Assembly (NCBI GenBank): GCA_947184155.2
Contig: CAMXCT020001613.1
Location: 471,001-535,000 of the forward strand
Length of the DNA: 64,000 nucleotides
Direction of reading: 5' to 3'
Source: Cladocopium goreaui
Taxonomy: Eukaryota; Sar; Dinophyceae; Suessiales; Symbiodiniaceae
The position numbers were made by a program, and so were the translations under genes. This document shows, piece by piece, positions 33,501-45,238 of this stretch (positions within the stretch are counted from its first letter, which is position 1; each line of letters opens with the position of its first letter). The notes below the pieces were generated by a model. It worked only from the letters and a program-made list of their open reading frames with translations. It had not been told where the DNA came from and did not search any database.

Positions 33501-33730
33501 ACTCTATATATATATATGTATTACTGTATATATATATACACACATATTTTGTCGTTTAGAGATATGTTAAAACATATGATGAGCTCCTTGCAGGGAATCG
33601 GATTGACCAAGCAGGTCACTGTTCAAAGCTCGCCAGGTGGCTGCTGGCCGCGGCCGGGCTTGGTGCCCTGGGTGGCTTCTGCCTGGCGCGAGCCACGGGG
33701 CCAAGGAGGCGGAGATTTGGAGGCACATAG
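24534..33730 (+). CDS. Pentatricopeptide-repeat (PPR) protein, ~15 exons
   Basis: Phase-consistent exons: 24534-24580 (ATG), 24786-24883, 25116-25265, 25611-25687, 26139-26219, 26660-26743, 27097-27255, 27551-27691, 28052-28177, 29631-29722, 30251-30380, 31056-31079 (24-nt microexon), 32020-32097, 32434-32502, then tentatively 33259-~33330 and 33594-33730 (TAG). Joined exons give repeated helix pairs of the form W-x2-AL-x-LL ... D-x-VT/SYNAAISAC, for example WSK|ALELLALAK and CGAASR|WPHALQLFE spanning splice sites. This is the PPR pattern. Such proteins usually bind organellar RNA for editing, processing or translation. The N-terminus is short, with no obvious transit peptide. Donors are GT, GC and GA. 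The introns hold several inverted-repeat elements. The last two exons encode a hydrophobic/basic tail and are uncertain. Confidence 0.82.
26273..26348. mobile_element. Short inverted-repeat element, family V
   Basis: AACCCCCCAAAAAAAGATAG at the left and CATCTTCTTGGGGGTT at the right form imperfect terminal inverted repeats around a ~45-bp core with TTTACCACTATTTTGGTCGG. It lies inside the PPR intron 26220-26659. Confidence 0.55.
28225..29096. repeat. ~870-bp inverted-repeat unit with degenerate internal GGATTTTATC repeats
   Basis: The left arm (28225-28270, GGATACAGGGGTTGCTTATG ...) is the reverse complement of the right arm (29050-29096, ... CATAAGCAACCCCTGTTAGGG). Between them are about eight degenerate direct repeats of (C/T)TTGGATTTTATC. 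The whole unit lies in one PPR intron (28178-29630). It could be a non-autonomous transposon or a structured intron. Confidence 0.7.
29762..29868. mobile_element. Palindromic MITE-like element, family I
   Basis: Terminal inverted repeats TACCCTCTGGT / ACCAGAGGGTA. The arms continue complementary inward (ATAGCTATTGAAAATGG vs CCATTTTC...ATAGTTAT), so nearly the whole ~107 bp folds back. Located in PPR intron 29723-30250. Confidence 0.8.
30881..30990. mobile_element. Inverted-repeat element, family IV
   Basis: ATGGGTATGGATCAATACC at the left and GGGGTACCTGGTTTTGACCCATCCCC at the right are imperfect inverted repeats around GGGTTATTCACATCCA. Nearly the same sequence occurs at 41468-41591. It lies in a PPR intron. 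Confidence 0.7.
31107..31215. mobile_element. Palindromic MITE-like element, family I
   Basis: Close copy of 29762-29868 with the same TACCCTCTGGTTATGTCAAAA start and ACCAGAGGGTA end. In PPR intron 31080-32019. Confidence 0.8.
33001..33109. mobile_element. Palindromic element, family I variant (TACCATCTGGT ends)
   Basis: Starts TACCATCTGGTTATTTAACA and ends TAAATAACCAGATGGTA. The variant end sequence is shared with 34663-34785 and 48695-48805. Confidence 0.75.
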
Positions 33731-33791
33731 CCTCTGGTAAATGGTGGTTTAATGGTGGTTTAATGGTGGTTTAATGGTGTTTGATGGAGAT

Positions 33792-34013
33792 TTACCCTCT
33801 GGTAAACGTTTACATAGCTATGGAAAATCGGAAAATCACCATCTTTACCCTCTGGTAAATTAACTTGTTGACCCTGAAAATAAGCCATTTTGAGTGGAAA
33901 CCAGTCTTTCAACCCCTATCTGCCAGGGTCTATGTTAATTTACCGGAGGGTAATAGGTAAATCAACTATAAATGGCCCATTTTCAATAGCTATGTTAAAT
34001 TACCAGAGGGTAA
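33792..34013. mobile_element. Nested family I elements
   Basis: Two TACCCTCTGGTAAA starts (33792, 33845) and two ACCAGAGGGTA/ACCGGAGGGTA ends (33950, 34013) suggest one copy inserted in another. Confidence 0.65.
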
Positions 34014-34556
34014 AAAGTGGTGGTATCATGGGGATATTCCCTGTTTATAGCTGACATAGCTATGGATTTTCCCATTGCTATCTGATCAAAATCATGATTT
34101 ACTGATTAATTTGGTCATTTGCCGCAGCTAAATTACAAGAGGGGAATATAAGTATATAAGCAACAAACAATGGAGTTTTTGCCGACTTTTTTGGGATACG
34201 GGATAGAATCAAGATGGAGACTTGGCATTAAATGAGGGATATGATCTTGATAAATAGAACCAACTATTTGATGGGGATATAATGGGATACAATATGATAT
34301 AACTGAAAGGTCTTTATTGGGGATATCCCATAATAACAATTATTTATAACATTTATTATGGGATACAATATGATATCCTTTACAACTATTTATAATATAA
34401 CTTAATGGGATATCGATATCGTCTTGATAAATTATAACGACCATACGCCGCTTCGACGTCACGAATGAGGGTTGGGATTGGGGAACCATCCCCTTAGACG
34501 TGGCCTTGATAGGTCAGTTGGTTTATACCCCGGGTTGATGGAATTGATGGTGGATA

Positions 34557-34662
34557 TACCCTCTGATTATGACTAACATAACTATGGAAAATCACCATTT
34601 TCAATGTGAAAATCCACTATAAATGATCATTTTCAATAGCTATGTTAAATTACCAGAGGGTA
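34557..34662. mobile_element. Palindromic MITE-like element, family I
   Basis: TACCCTCTGATTATGACTAAC to ACCAGAGGGTA; abuts the next copy at 34663 with no spacer. Confidence 0.75.
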
Positions 34663-34785
34663 TACCCTCTGATTATGACTAACATAGCCATGGTATGTAT
34701 AGATGGCCCTCATCGAAATAGATGGTTTACCGTTCTTAATAGCATGGTGGATCTTTCCATGGCTATGTTAAATAACCAGATGGTA
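34663..34785. mobile_element. Palindromic element, family I variant
   Basis: TACCCTCTGATTATGAC at the left, AATAACCAGATGGTA at the right: a hybrid of the two end types, directly adjoining the previous copy. Confidence 0.7.
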
Positions 34786-35209
34786 TCATTACATGTCTAG
34801 TTTATAATTAAGACCCTGGGTGTTGGGTATTGGGACGCATTTTTTTTCTAAAGACGTGATGGGTTGTTATCATCATAACAGTTGTTGCATGGGGGTATGC
34901 CAGATAAGAAGACCGAGCAAAGGCGGGTTGTCGGCATGCAGAAATATGAATCGACCAAAATCATAGGGGTGGAACTCAACAAAAGCTGCTGGTTGTTTTT
35001 GAGGGAAAACCACGGTTTCCTTTCAATCCAACTCTTTGGTGTTTTGCCATAGAGTTTTGCTTCAACCAACGTTGGGAGCTGATGGGTGGCAGCGTCATGT
35101 GGTTTCTACGAAAGTTATCCCCTCAAACACAGTGGATGGTTGCGAAATCCTGCACCAGTTGGCAACTTCTCACTAAACACGGAAAGTCATGGGATTCTAG
35201 CGGGATGTG

Positions 35210-35328
35210 TACCATCTGGTTATGTCAAAATAGCTATTGAAAATGACCCAGTCGAAATAGTGGATTTTCCCATGAAAAATGGTGGATCTTTCCAGTTCGC
35301 TTTTTGTAAACGTTTACCAGGCCGGGTA
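35210..35328. mobile_element. Palindromic element, family I variant
   Basis: TACCATCTGGTTATGTCAAAA start and degraded right end (TTTACCAGGCCGGGTA). Confidence 0.65.
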
Positions 35329-36311
35329 CCATCTACTGGCAGGATTTCGCCTTTATAGTGTCCTCGGGGCCATGGGCTCACCATGGGCAGGTCGCTCTCT
35401 GTCGAAGGCCGGTCTGGAAAGGAGATGTGTCTGCTGGGATTCCTGGGATTTTTCACGTTGTTTTTTTTGGAAGTTCTAATTCTAACTTTTGGTTTCCGTT
35501 TTTTCCCAATTTTTCGTTCATGGTTTTCTGGAACATTTTTTTGGGACGCTATGCATTTCCTGCGCTCACGCTTGTGTAGAATGCTTTTCGGGTCGCCCCA
35601 GGCGCCAGGCTTCATAATCTCTGTTGGCCTGTAGAGGAAGGAATCAACAAGGTCTGTCCGAAAATGGGGGTATCTCCACCATATTTCTCATCCCAATGGA
35701 AACTTTTCCACCCGCCTGGAGGCCAGCTGGATTGCAGACCCCAAAACAACAATCCAAATATCATGCCTCGCTCGTACAATGAATGGCCAGTATCATCTAC
35801 GACCTGATTTACCCTCATCAAACGTGGCAATATTTCCCCATTGCTTCCCCCAACTTTCTGTCCCTCACTGTCGCTCAACGTCGAGCCGAAGGGGAGAAGG
35901 AGCCAAAAGATCGCTCAGGCAGAAGCACCTGGTTTAACCGTCAATGGGGATCAAACATATACTGCACCTCTCCTTTAGTACCTTTAATGGTTTCGACCAT
36001 TTCTTACTCAACATGTCTGAATTTGTGTTTTTTTTTCAACCAGCCAACCGGTGCTGATTGACCGTCGGAATTCGTGGAAGGGTTCGGCCATTTGTCATTC
36101 AAGGAGAAATATATGATAGTGCACCAAAAGCAAAGAATGAACATCGCGGAAAGAAAATCCGACACCGAGTGCCGGCCCTACCCGTTTGTGGCAAGCAAAA
36201 GATAGGAGATGCCCAAAAAGCTGGAAAATTCGTCTACTTCAGTAAAAACAGTGGGATGTTTTTTTGAACGGTTGGATCAACCTTTTTGGGGGAAGTGCCG
36301 CAGACCCAAAG

Positions 36312-39300
36312 ATGAAGGGCAAAAGGAAGGGCAGAAGAGAAATCATCTGCGAAGACGCCCTAAAGCGGCTTGGCTGATCCATGGAGTTGATAGCCTGGGA
36401 TATACCAACAAAGGCCACTGGTCCTGGTCCTTGAATTTTCCGTCCACCTTCTCTGGGAACAGAAGTAGTCTATGTTGCTACCTCCATGAATTTCCAGCCT
36501 GGTTTGCTCCCTCCAATATATATATATATGGATCAACTGTATTTTCATCCAGCAAATCCATTTTTGTTGTCACAAAAACTGGTATTTGCGCAGCAGATTT
36601 TGTGCTTTACAGCTAGTCTTCCTCATGTTGATTCAGCTATCTTGGTGGAATCGTGGGTCTTGGTTTGGGAGCTCAACTATCCTCAACAAATGACTGGAAT
36701 TTTCAGGAGTTGGCGACATTTCCAACAGAAAATACAAACTTCCAAGCGAAGCCTCAGGTGGATAGATGAGATGCAGAGTTTCCCCTTTGGGGCCATGGTC
36801 TTCACCTCACTCCCCGACATGTCGGAAGTGGTGGAGTTCCTCGGACCCCGCTTCGAAGATTGGGAGCAGTTCTTCATGAAGGCGGTACTACTCGTCCGGC
36901 GCCAAAAAGAGAGGAACCAACCATAATGACTGGGGGTTTCCATCAATGGGGGCACCCCAATAGCTAGATGGTTGAAAAAATGGAAAATCCGAGAATAAAA
37001 TGGATGGATTCGGGGGATCCACTATCCACCATTTTTTTTTAGAAGCCTCCACATGATAATGGTTATAGAATGATAATTCCTGATATCAGACTGTATCCTG
37101 ATTTCATTTTAATGGCACTAGTACATACTAGTACTGCAACATTAATGGTAAAGTCAATGCTATGACAACTTGTGAAATGGTAATAATGATGCTAGTAATA
37201 GAAATAATAGCAGAAGTAATGATAGTCGTAATAAGCAATAAGTACCGTAACAAGTAAGTTATAGTCATGTTGTTGTTCTCACAGTTTTCAAGTTCGAGAT
37301 CTTTTCATGGAGTTTTGCTTTTGGGAACCCTTTATTTTGGGAAGTGTAAGTGGCAAAGGGGCTGGCGAGCTGGGGCATGGCTGGATGGCCAGTGGCCATT
37401 TGGCAAATGGCTCGTGGGGGTCAAAATCTGAGACCAAAATACAGAGATTGTGGCGAATTCTTGACATATATCTACCATAAATCTACCCAAGTTTAGCGGT
37501 ATACCAGCCTAACTCTGAACCCGGAACCCCTTGAAGTACTTGAAGTCGTGGCCCTCGTCCTGGCTGTCCTGGCCCAGGCGGTGCGGCAGATTTTGGCCGC
37601 CCTGCCGCTGAATGGCGTGGCGGTCTTCTATCAGACCGACGTAAGGCTGGCGGAGAAGGGCCAGGTGAGCAAGGCGTTTTTGGTGCTGAAGGCGGCGCAG
37701 GAAGTTCCACAGGCGGGCTTGGCTGGAAGATGGCTATGGGATGCATCAATTCTTGGGTGCCCCAAACAATGGCTGAAACGAGATGAAAGGAGCTTTGAAT
37801 TTCCCAGCGCCCTTCGAATTTTGACTCGTAGAGTCAGTGGTCCAGCCCAGGTGCGGCTGAAGTGGCACAAGATCGTCCACTTCGGCACCATCGATCAACC
37901 CACGTGGAACGCCGTGCAGTTCACCCACCTTCTCTGCTTCGCCAAGGGGCCCCCAGAGGTGGCGAGAGTGGGCTGCCAGGGCCCGGACGATGAGGTGGTG
38001 GATTTGGGGAGTACCATTCCTGATGTGCTGGAGAGGGGCCCCAAGCCCAGCCTGAGGAAAGGAGCATGTTGTGGGCCTGGCATGTTCTGGAAGTCTGGAA
38101 GTCTGCTTTTTTTTTTTGGGCAGAGATTCACATTTTTGCCATCAAAGCTGGCTGGGGATGGCTTAAAATTATGTAGCCTTGAAATGGGCATAATGGGTCA
38201 AGTTTAAAGCCCCTTGGATCCACAGATTCTTGTAGTTTTGTCTTGTAGTCTTCTCTTTTTCTGGAGCTTAAGTCCACATTTCGGGTCCACCTCCCCAAAT
38301 TTGCCCACATTTACCGACATTTTCCCAAGCTGAAGTCCGACACTAAACCCATATTTTTGCTGGGTAAAATGGTAAAATCTCAACGGCTCCCTCAGCTCAT
38401 TGGCTCCAAAGCAACGGGCCAGGTATGGGCCTCAACGCCACCATGGCAGTGCTGAAGTGGGCCACACGACGATTGCCAGGAGTCCGGAGTTCCGGGAGTC
38501 CTGACCGAATCGACCAGGGGATGCCACTGCCACAAACATAGCCCAGATAGCCATTGAAAATGGCCCATTCATAGTGGATTTACCCATTGAAAATGGTGAT
38601 TTTCCATAGTTATGTTAGTTTACTCTAGAGGGTAATCCCAATTCTATAAAACACAATAGGTCCTAATCCTAATCACATGGTTATGGAATGGTGATTCAAA
38701 CAACATCAACAACAATGAATCAATGAAGGTTTTATATCCAGCGACATAACAACCATATAGTGGTACTATAGGGGGGTACCCTGACACCTGTTGGTTTCAT
38801 AGAAAGTTTGCCTCGAAAATCGACCCAGTGATACCCAAGTGGGTGGAGGTCATCATTGTTCGTCAGATTCAGTTTGAAACATCCACTCTTGTAGGTTATA
38901 TCCAGTCTTGTAGATCATATATCTACAATGTTTGGTGCAAGCATCGCACGCGTTTGGTGCCAACAATTTTACCCTAGAATGACATGTGGCATCAGTTGAT
39001 CCACTCTAGTTAAACTTCGACGACCCCGAAAGTTCATCAATGATCTGTTCAATGACTTCAATGACCTTATGATCTGTTTATCAATGACCTTCCATGACCT
39101 TACTATCTGTGGATTCCATTTTTGGCCAGGCCAGGACTGCCGTCGTCGCCCGCCAGGACTGCACACGGTGATCGATCCCTTCTGCGGGGCGGGCACGGTA
39201 CTGGCGGTGGCCAATGAGCTCGGCAGACCCAGCGACCGCCGAGCTCCGCCGATCGATGTTCAGTGGCTGCCCACGGAGACTGACAGATTTTGATGGATTT

Positions 39301-40816
39301 TTAAGGTAGGGATACCCTCTGGTAAACATACAAAAAGCTATTGAAAATGGCCCAGTCGAAATAGTGGATTTACCCATTAATAGCATGGTGGATCTTTCTA
39401 TAGCTATGTTAAATTACCAGAGGGTACTCAACTTAAACCATGAAGAATGAACATTGAATGAACCATGTGATTTTTGGCTACCGACATTTGACCCAAACAT
39501 ACCCAAACCATCCGAAGTGGTTTCATGCTCCAACTCCGGTTCCCTTCAGATGTTTTGCTGTTGGATCCAGGTTCCATTTGTTCAGCTGGGAAAAGATTCC
39601 AATCTGCTTCGATTGGGGCAGATGCAAATCGAATTTACAGAAGTAGCCTCTGGTAAACATACAAAAAGGTATGGAAAGATCCACAATTTTTCATGGGAAA
39701 ATCCACTATTTCGACTGGGCCATTTTCAATTGCTATGTTAGTTCACCAGAGGGTAAGTGAGAAATAGCCTGTAAACACGAAGCATTTGAGAAGTCCAGCA
39801 CATGGTGAGCAATGCCTACTCGATGCCAATCGTTACCCTTATCCCCAAAGAACCAGACATACATGTATATTACTTATATTACCAATGTGTATGTCTGGTT
39901 GGTGAAGATACAATATTTAATATATTATGATATATACAATGTTACATATATAATTAAATATGTTTGTTTCATCATGTTTGGGGAAGATTCCTGGAACATC
40001 AACGTGGTGATGGTTTGACGTGTAACTTCACCAAGGTTTGGTCTCGACGCCATCGGCGTCGACATTTCGCCCAAGCGAATCAAGCAGGTCGAAATGGATG
40101 GGGATTTCACTTTTGAGGATCGAATTATCAAAAACATGGACATGTATGGACATTCACCGACAGCAGTGATATCATCAACGTTCGATGGTGTTCGCAATAA
40201 ACCAGGATCAAGTTCAGGTCAGGTGAGTGACATCGGTTTTGGTCACCAGGCGCAGCGTTTGAACGCCAAAGATTTGCGGCCCAAGGCTGGGACATGTGGG
40301 ACATGTGGGGAAATGGCTGTTGTTTTCTGGGGTTTTAGCACTGCAATTCACGGATTTATTTTAATGATGTTTGTATCCGATTTGGATCCGAGGGTCATGT
40401 ACTCCCTAGTTTTTTTTGGATTTAAACCTTTCTTCTCTTGGGTGACTGATGCTTGCACAAGAAGAATCTTGTCAGAATGTCAAACGGGGAGATGATCAGT
40501 CATTCCTGACATCCAAAAGTCACCATGCTGTTTGTGTTTAGACCTGGGGTTGTTCAAAAGTGTACAGCATACACTAAATTCCAGTGGCTAATTGGTCAAT
40601 CACGATTTGTGCTTCGTATTTTTCATAGGAGTGTGCCTAAGTCTTTTCGAGGATGTTATTCTCTGTGAAAGATCATGGACGCCATGGAGGAATCCGCTTT
40701 CCATGTTACTTGATACGGATCAATGTCAATTGATATTCGTCGATCTTCATTTTGTATTTGCCATTTTCAAAGCCACTTTCAGTACCCCCCCCCATCAGGC
40801 TCCAGTGGAGCGCTGA
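36312..40816 (+). CDS. SAM-dependent methyltransferase with permuted motif order (257 aa, 9 exons)
   Basis: Exons: 36312-36373 (ATG), 36758-36881, 37578-37712, 37851-38079, 38423-38479, 39157-39217, 40036-40087, 40250-40285, 40799-40816 (TGA); all phases agree. Motif order: VFTSLPDMSEV in exon 2, FYQTDVR (exon 3), RLKWHKIV and FTHLLCF (exon 4), then DPFCGAGTVLAVAN (SAM-binding motif I, exon 6) followed by AIGVDISPKR (exon 7). A TSxPD/TSPPY-like catalytic box before motif I is the circular permutation seen in beta-class amino-methyltransferases, so an N-methyltransferase acting on nucleic acid is a reasonable inference; the substrate is unknown. Of the eight introns, five have GC donors, one GA, one GT, and the first is ambiguous (G shared at both ends). 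Three family I elements lie in its introns. Confidence 0.8.
38535..38634. mobile_element. Family I element, left end degraded
   Basis: Retains the core (ATAGCCATTGAAAATGGCCCA ... GGTGATTTTCCATAGTTATG) and a right end TTTACTCTAGAGGGTA; the left terminus is lost. In methyltransferase intron 38480-39156. Confidence 0.65.
39313..39426. mobile_element. Palindromic MITE-like element, family I
   Basis: TACCCTCTGGTAAACATACA to AATTACCAGAGGGTA; in methyltransferase intron 39218-40035. Confidence 0.8.
39644..39755. mobile_element. Palindromic MITE-like element, family I
   Basis: TAGCCTCTGGTAAACATACA to TTCACCAGAGGGTA, inverted in its core relative to 39313-39426 (AAATCCACTATTTCGACTGG here, CCAGTCGAAATAGTGGATTT there). 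Same intron. Confidence 0.78.
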
Positions 40817-41107
40817 GGGGCTTCGAGGCCTCCACGCCTGGGCCTGAACTCCTGCGACCAAGCTTCGCTTCCCAACGTCTGTTGGACCCACTTGCTCCAC
40901 ACTTAGAAAAAAGGAATAACCAACAAAAATATGGAACAACATGGAACAACTATGTCAAGTTCATACAATTTCATCATCCAAATTCCCAGGGATTCCTTTT
41001 TTTCTATCTTTCTTGGGAGCCCCGTATTGCTGTGAGCTCCACAACAAAGCTTCGTTCCAGTGAAGCCATACAGTTCAAGCCACTCCTCGAGATATCGTCA
41101 GATCTCG

Positions 41108-44100
41108 ATGCCACGGCCAAAAGAGAATGCGCCCGCACCAGTGCAGTTCCTCTGGCGACCGATTTTCTCATGTCTTTTGTATGTTCCCCAAAACAACCAA
41201 CAAACCTGGCGATACGATTGGTACAGTTTTATAGATTTCAATTTCGACATCCCAAAAACGGGAGGATTTTCTCTCCAGAATTTGCGACTCGAAGTGTTTT
41301 GTGTTTTTCGCCAGGTTCAACCTGCAGGAGCTCCAGCTGGGGCGCCGGAAGTTTCGTTCCGGCACAAGTGGAGCCCCAATCCAGCTCAGGCCGATGGGGC
41401 AGCAGCCTGAGAAGATCCCGCGCTATGAGACCCTGCTGTGTGGAAAGATCATGTTTCTGGTGGTGAAATGGGTATGGATCAATACCTATTAATACCTATT
41501 TTTATACCATTTTTAGTGGGTTATTCACATCCATAAATCCCAGCTATTTTGATGTGAACAGAAGGGGTACTATTGGTTTTGACACATCCCCATTTCTGGG
41601 TTTGTCTGAAAATCCGGCATCAGATCCATTGGATTCCATTGGCCGGTTACCACTTTCCCGATGAAAAAATGGCTGGTTGTTGCCTCATTTTCAGACACTT
41701 TCCCTATAAAATGGTTGTTTTTAGGATGAGTTCGATTTTCATCCAGGATGATTCTGAATGGTTCATCGGCCCTGAAAACATTCGTGGCACCAACTTGCAA
41801 AAGATCAACTCTTAGGTTTGGCAACAAGCGTTTCTCCTTCGAAACTCTGGAACTTGATCGTTCTCATGCCAACATCAACAAGATCCTGAAGAGGAAAAAC
41901 GTGCCCGAGGGGGAGAAAATCCCAACATTGTTTGAGGTGCTGCTGGCCAGAACGCGGGCTCCCTTGTATTCCTTCCAGGTGGGCGCGGCCAAACGAAACG
42001 GGATTTGGCTGATCGAGATACATGATTTGCGATCGACGAGTTTGAGGAATTCGCATCCCCATTTCTTGCAATGTATATAAATCTTTAAAGAAACAGTAGG
42101 GTTTGTCGCATTCTTGTTGGTAAGTAGTAAGATGTAGTAAGTATGTTAAAGTTCATATATTCTTTTCCTGACCAACTCCGCCAAGTCCGGCCTTCAAGGT
42201 GAAGTTCGAGGATGTGCAGTCCTTGGAGTGCCGAGACTGTGGGCATGAAGGGCACGAGTGGGAGCTGGTGTTGAACCTGAAGAAGCCTCCATCCTGCTAC
42301 AGCAAGACCAATGGCAGTTCCTGGGAGACGGTGGAGAGTCCCGTGGCCAGTGCCAAGACTATTCGATGTGTCACAAGGGCGCCCGGTGTCAAAGACGAAG
42401 TGGCCTGGAAGTGCGGCAACGAGGTGGGAAACAGAGCCACGGTTGTGTTTTGTTTTGTGTTTTTTTCCCGACCTTACGCCGTCCGATGTTTCCATGTGGA
42501 AAACTATGACATGCTATTGCTATGCATTGCTATTCTAGTTACTCTATAGTTAAATCCGTGTTTTTGGTGGTGGTATCTCCTTTTTCATGCTGGTCACCCG
42601 CTGGTCATCTACAGTAAATCTGGCACCAGAATTTCCACGAAACCACCTTAGATTCCTAATGATTTGAGCCATATCAATCCCAGAATGGGCGATTTCGACA
42701 AAGCATTGCCTCATTCTTTGTTTTCTGTCGCGATTTCCAGTCATTGTTCCTCAAATCCATCAGAAATCCTCCGAAACGCATCTGCCCGAAACGAAGAAAT
42801 GAATGCCTGAGATTCCCAAAGGTCTACCCCCCTATTGATGCAACATGTGATTTTGCCCCATCCAAATGTGGGTCTTTTGACCTGCGATGCCATTTTGATC
42901 ACCAACGTATTTTCGTGGAGTTTAACCCATGTTTGATGACCAGAGGTCTAGGAATAATCGCTTCCAAAGGCTACCATGAAATGGCAATCGTGTAAATTGA
43001 TCAATTATCATTTTGAATTTAAATATGTTACCAATATGTTACCATATCAGATTCAATAACCATACATTTTGAATTTTATGATGTTACCATATCAGTTACC
43101 AATAAAATCCAATAAACATGAACTGTTATGGTTCCTGTCCCCAAGACACGAAGTGGGCTGATCTGCCAGGTGCCGTTCGCAGAGGCGCGGGACCTTGCCA
43201 TGCAAAGCTCTCCGATGTTAGCGGCGTTGTTCAATGGGATGCCTGTGGAGAAGGAGACCGTGGCACCGAAGCGTAAAGCGAACCAGGACCCGGTCACCGA
43301 AAAAGATCGAAAGGCTATGAAAAGGTGACCATTTTCCCGGTTTTCCCTATGATTTTCAGAGGATTTTTTTACTTTTCGACATTTTTTTGGGGGTTGCTAT
43401 ATTAGGTGGTTTCCTAAAAATAGGGCTACCCCCAAAGCATCCATTTTAGTAGGATTTTCCATGAAATAAACCATCCAGCTATGGGGGTACTCCCATTTCA
43501 GGTTCGAAATGACCAAACTCTGTGTGGCCAGTCATGCTGATTTACCGCTTGCGCCCCTGAAAACAAAAACTATGGTCCTGGTACTGTGTTCCGCAAAAGT
43601 ATTTTTAAAACAAATTTAAAACATATGAAAAAAGTGATGTTCCTTTGGTGGAAGAGCATGAACTCGCAATTCTTGAGTTCCGTATGGCGGATAATTTCCC
43701 CATACCTTTCAGGTAAAATACTAGTGATTGTACAGCCAGCCATGCATTTTCATGTTTTATGCCAGCCATTCTCATGTTTTTTCCTGCTGGTGAACATTTA
43801 TGAGTGGTTCACTCAAGCATTTTTGTGAAACTTCCATGTTTTTGCATGGCTAAACTCCAAGTCGATGAGTAAAAAGTCAAGGTACCAACTGGATGCGCCA
43901 GGATGCGCCAGGCAACGTCTCGAAGCGACTCAGGAAAGAGGCCATGGGAGCAAAGAAACTGTCAGAGAAAGGAGAGGAACTGCTGGCGGTGGAACCCGTG
44001 ACTTGGTGGGGAAGATCACTAAGGATGAGGGATTACACTAAAACAATCTAAAACACATGTAAATGAATATATTATATAATATATATATATATTATATAAT

Positions 44101-44959
44101 ATATATATATTATTTATATATATATATTATAGTATAGTAATTTATAATGTATAAATGCATATAATTTTGCTGTGGTATATATATATTTGGTTGACTGTTT
44201 CAGGGTGTTTCGAGCGTTTCCATCAATACCCACGTGATCCCACGTGTTTTTTCAGCACCCAGGTGAAAGAGTCCTTGAATGAATACGTAAAGAGCCTGGC
44301 CCATACCGTGGACATGGACTGGCATGACTCCTATGAAGAAACCGGTGAAATGCTGGTGGAATGGTTCAGCGAGTGTGGAGATCATGTCCAGAAAGTCATC
44401 AAGGCGGCAACCAGCCTTGGAGCTGGCTTCGGCCATGCGCACGAGATTTTGAAGTGCATCCATGACACGTGGCTGAACATCAACGCCATCCCCTTCCGTG
44501 GATGTCCACGTGAGACCCTGTCAGATGCCGATCATGAGGTGGGTTTGTCTGAAAATTGGGTAAATCAACTGGTTCAACTGGTTCAACCTTCCCATTTTTC
44601 CCCATTAACATGGCCTTTTGAATCATATGGGGATCCCCCAATCCCCCATTGACCCAGGTGGAACTGATCTATGGCGAATCCCTGACCAGCGTCGAAGACA
44701 TGCTGCAGATCGTTTGGCCGCTACTGCTGGCTCGTGCAGCCAGCGACAGCCAGGTCGCAGATGGGAGCTTGAATCAGATGCTGAAAGATGCGCATGACAA
44801 TGGCGTGAGCCATCCAGAAGTGCCTCATGAAAGTGACAACGCTGGGCTTTCAGTGGTGTTTTTTTTCTTTTCCATCCCTAGAATTGGGATGAGCTTCTCG
44901 CCAATGTTTTTGTTGGCAATTTTTCAGAGGTGGTTCAGCCTCACTCGAATCAATGTTGA
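41108..44959 (+). CDS. Orphan protein, 427 aa, 9 exons
   Basis: I do not recognise the family. Exons 41108-41160 (ATG, MPRPKENAPAPVQFLW), 41315-41446, 41816-41978, 42199-42423, 43170-43324, 43934-43988, 44263-44538, 44658-44804, 44882-44959 (TGA) join without a phase error. Visible features: an N-terminal Arg/Lys-rich part; a Cys/His cluster in exon 4 (LECRDCGHEGHEWEL, with more Cys later) that could bind zinc; a Lys-rich helical stretch across exons 5-6 (KRKANQDP ... KEAMGAKKLSEKGEELL); and a C-terminal helical domain (exons 7-9) rich in Asp, Glu and Trp. The first two introns have GA donors; the other six are GT-AG. The last exon could instead splice on at a GT after 44929. Confidence 0.72.
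41468..41591. mobile_element. Inverted-repeat element, family IV
   Basis: Near-copy of 30881-30990, with the duplicated block AATACCTATTAATACCTATTTTT. It lies in intron 41447-41815 of the orphan gene, beginning 21 bp after the donor. Confidence 0.7.
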
Positions 44960-45238
44960 CCCAATTGCTCGTTGATATCTCCATGTGTATCCGTTTGCAT
45001 TGGTTCCATTCGTAATAGATACTTGTGATATCTTGTTACACCCTCCATCTTCTGGGCGTCTCAACCTCAAGTAGCTATTCTTGGCAAAATCAAACTACAC
45101 AAGATGTATACATAATATGTATTACGAGTATATATTATGTATATTATGTATATATTCCTGCAGCGTTTCCCCCCATGACGCCCCTTGATTTTGCTTGTGC
45201 TGCACAATTTCAAGCCTCAGGTGAGCCCCAGCTTTTAG

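Larger units (their letters stand above)
33731..36311. other. Spacer between the PPR and methyltransferase genes
   Basis: Carries at least five family I elements (listed separately), a GATATCCCATTA-type AT-rich segment (34150-34440), and no splice-bounded coding run that I can defend. An ATG at 35383 followed by 13 sense codons is the only start-like signal. Confidence 0.5.
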
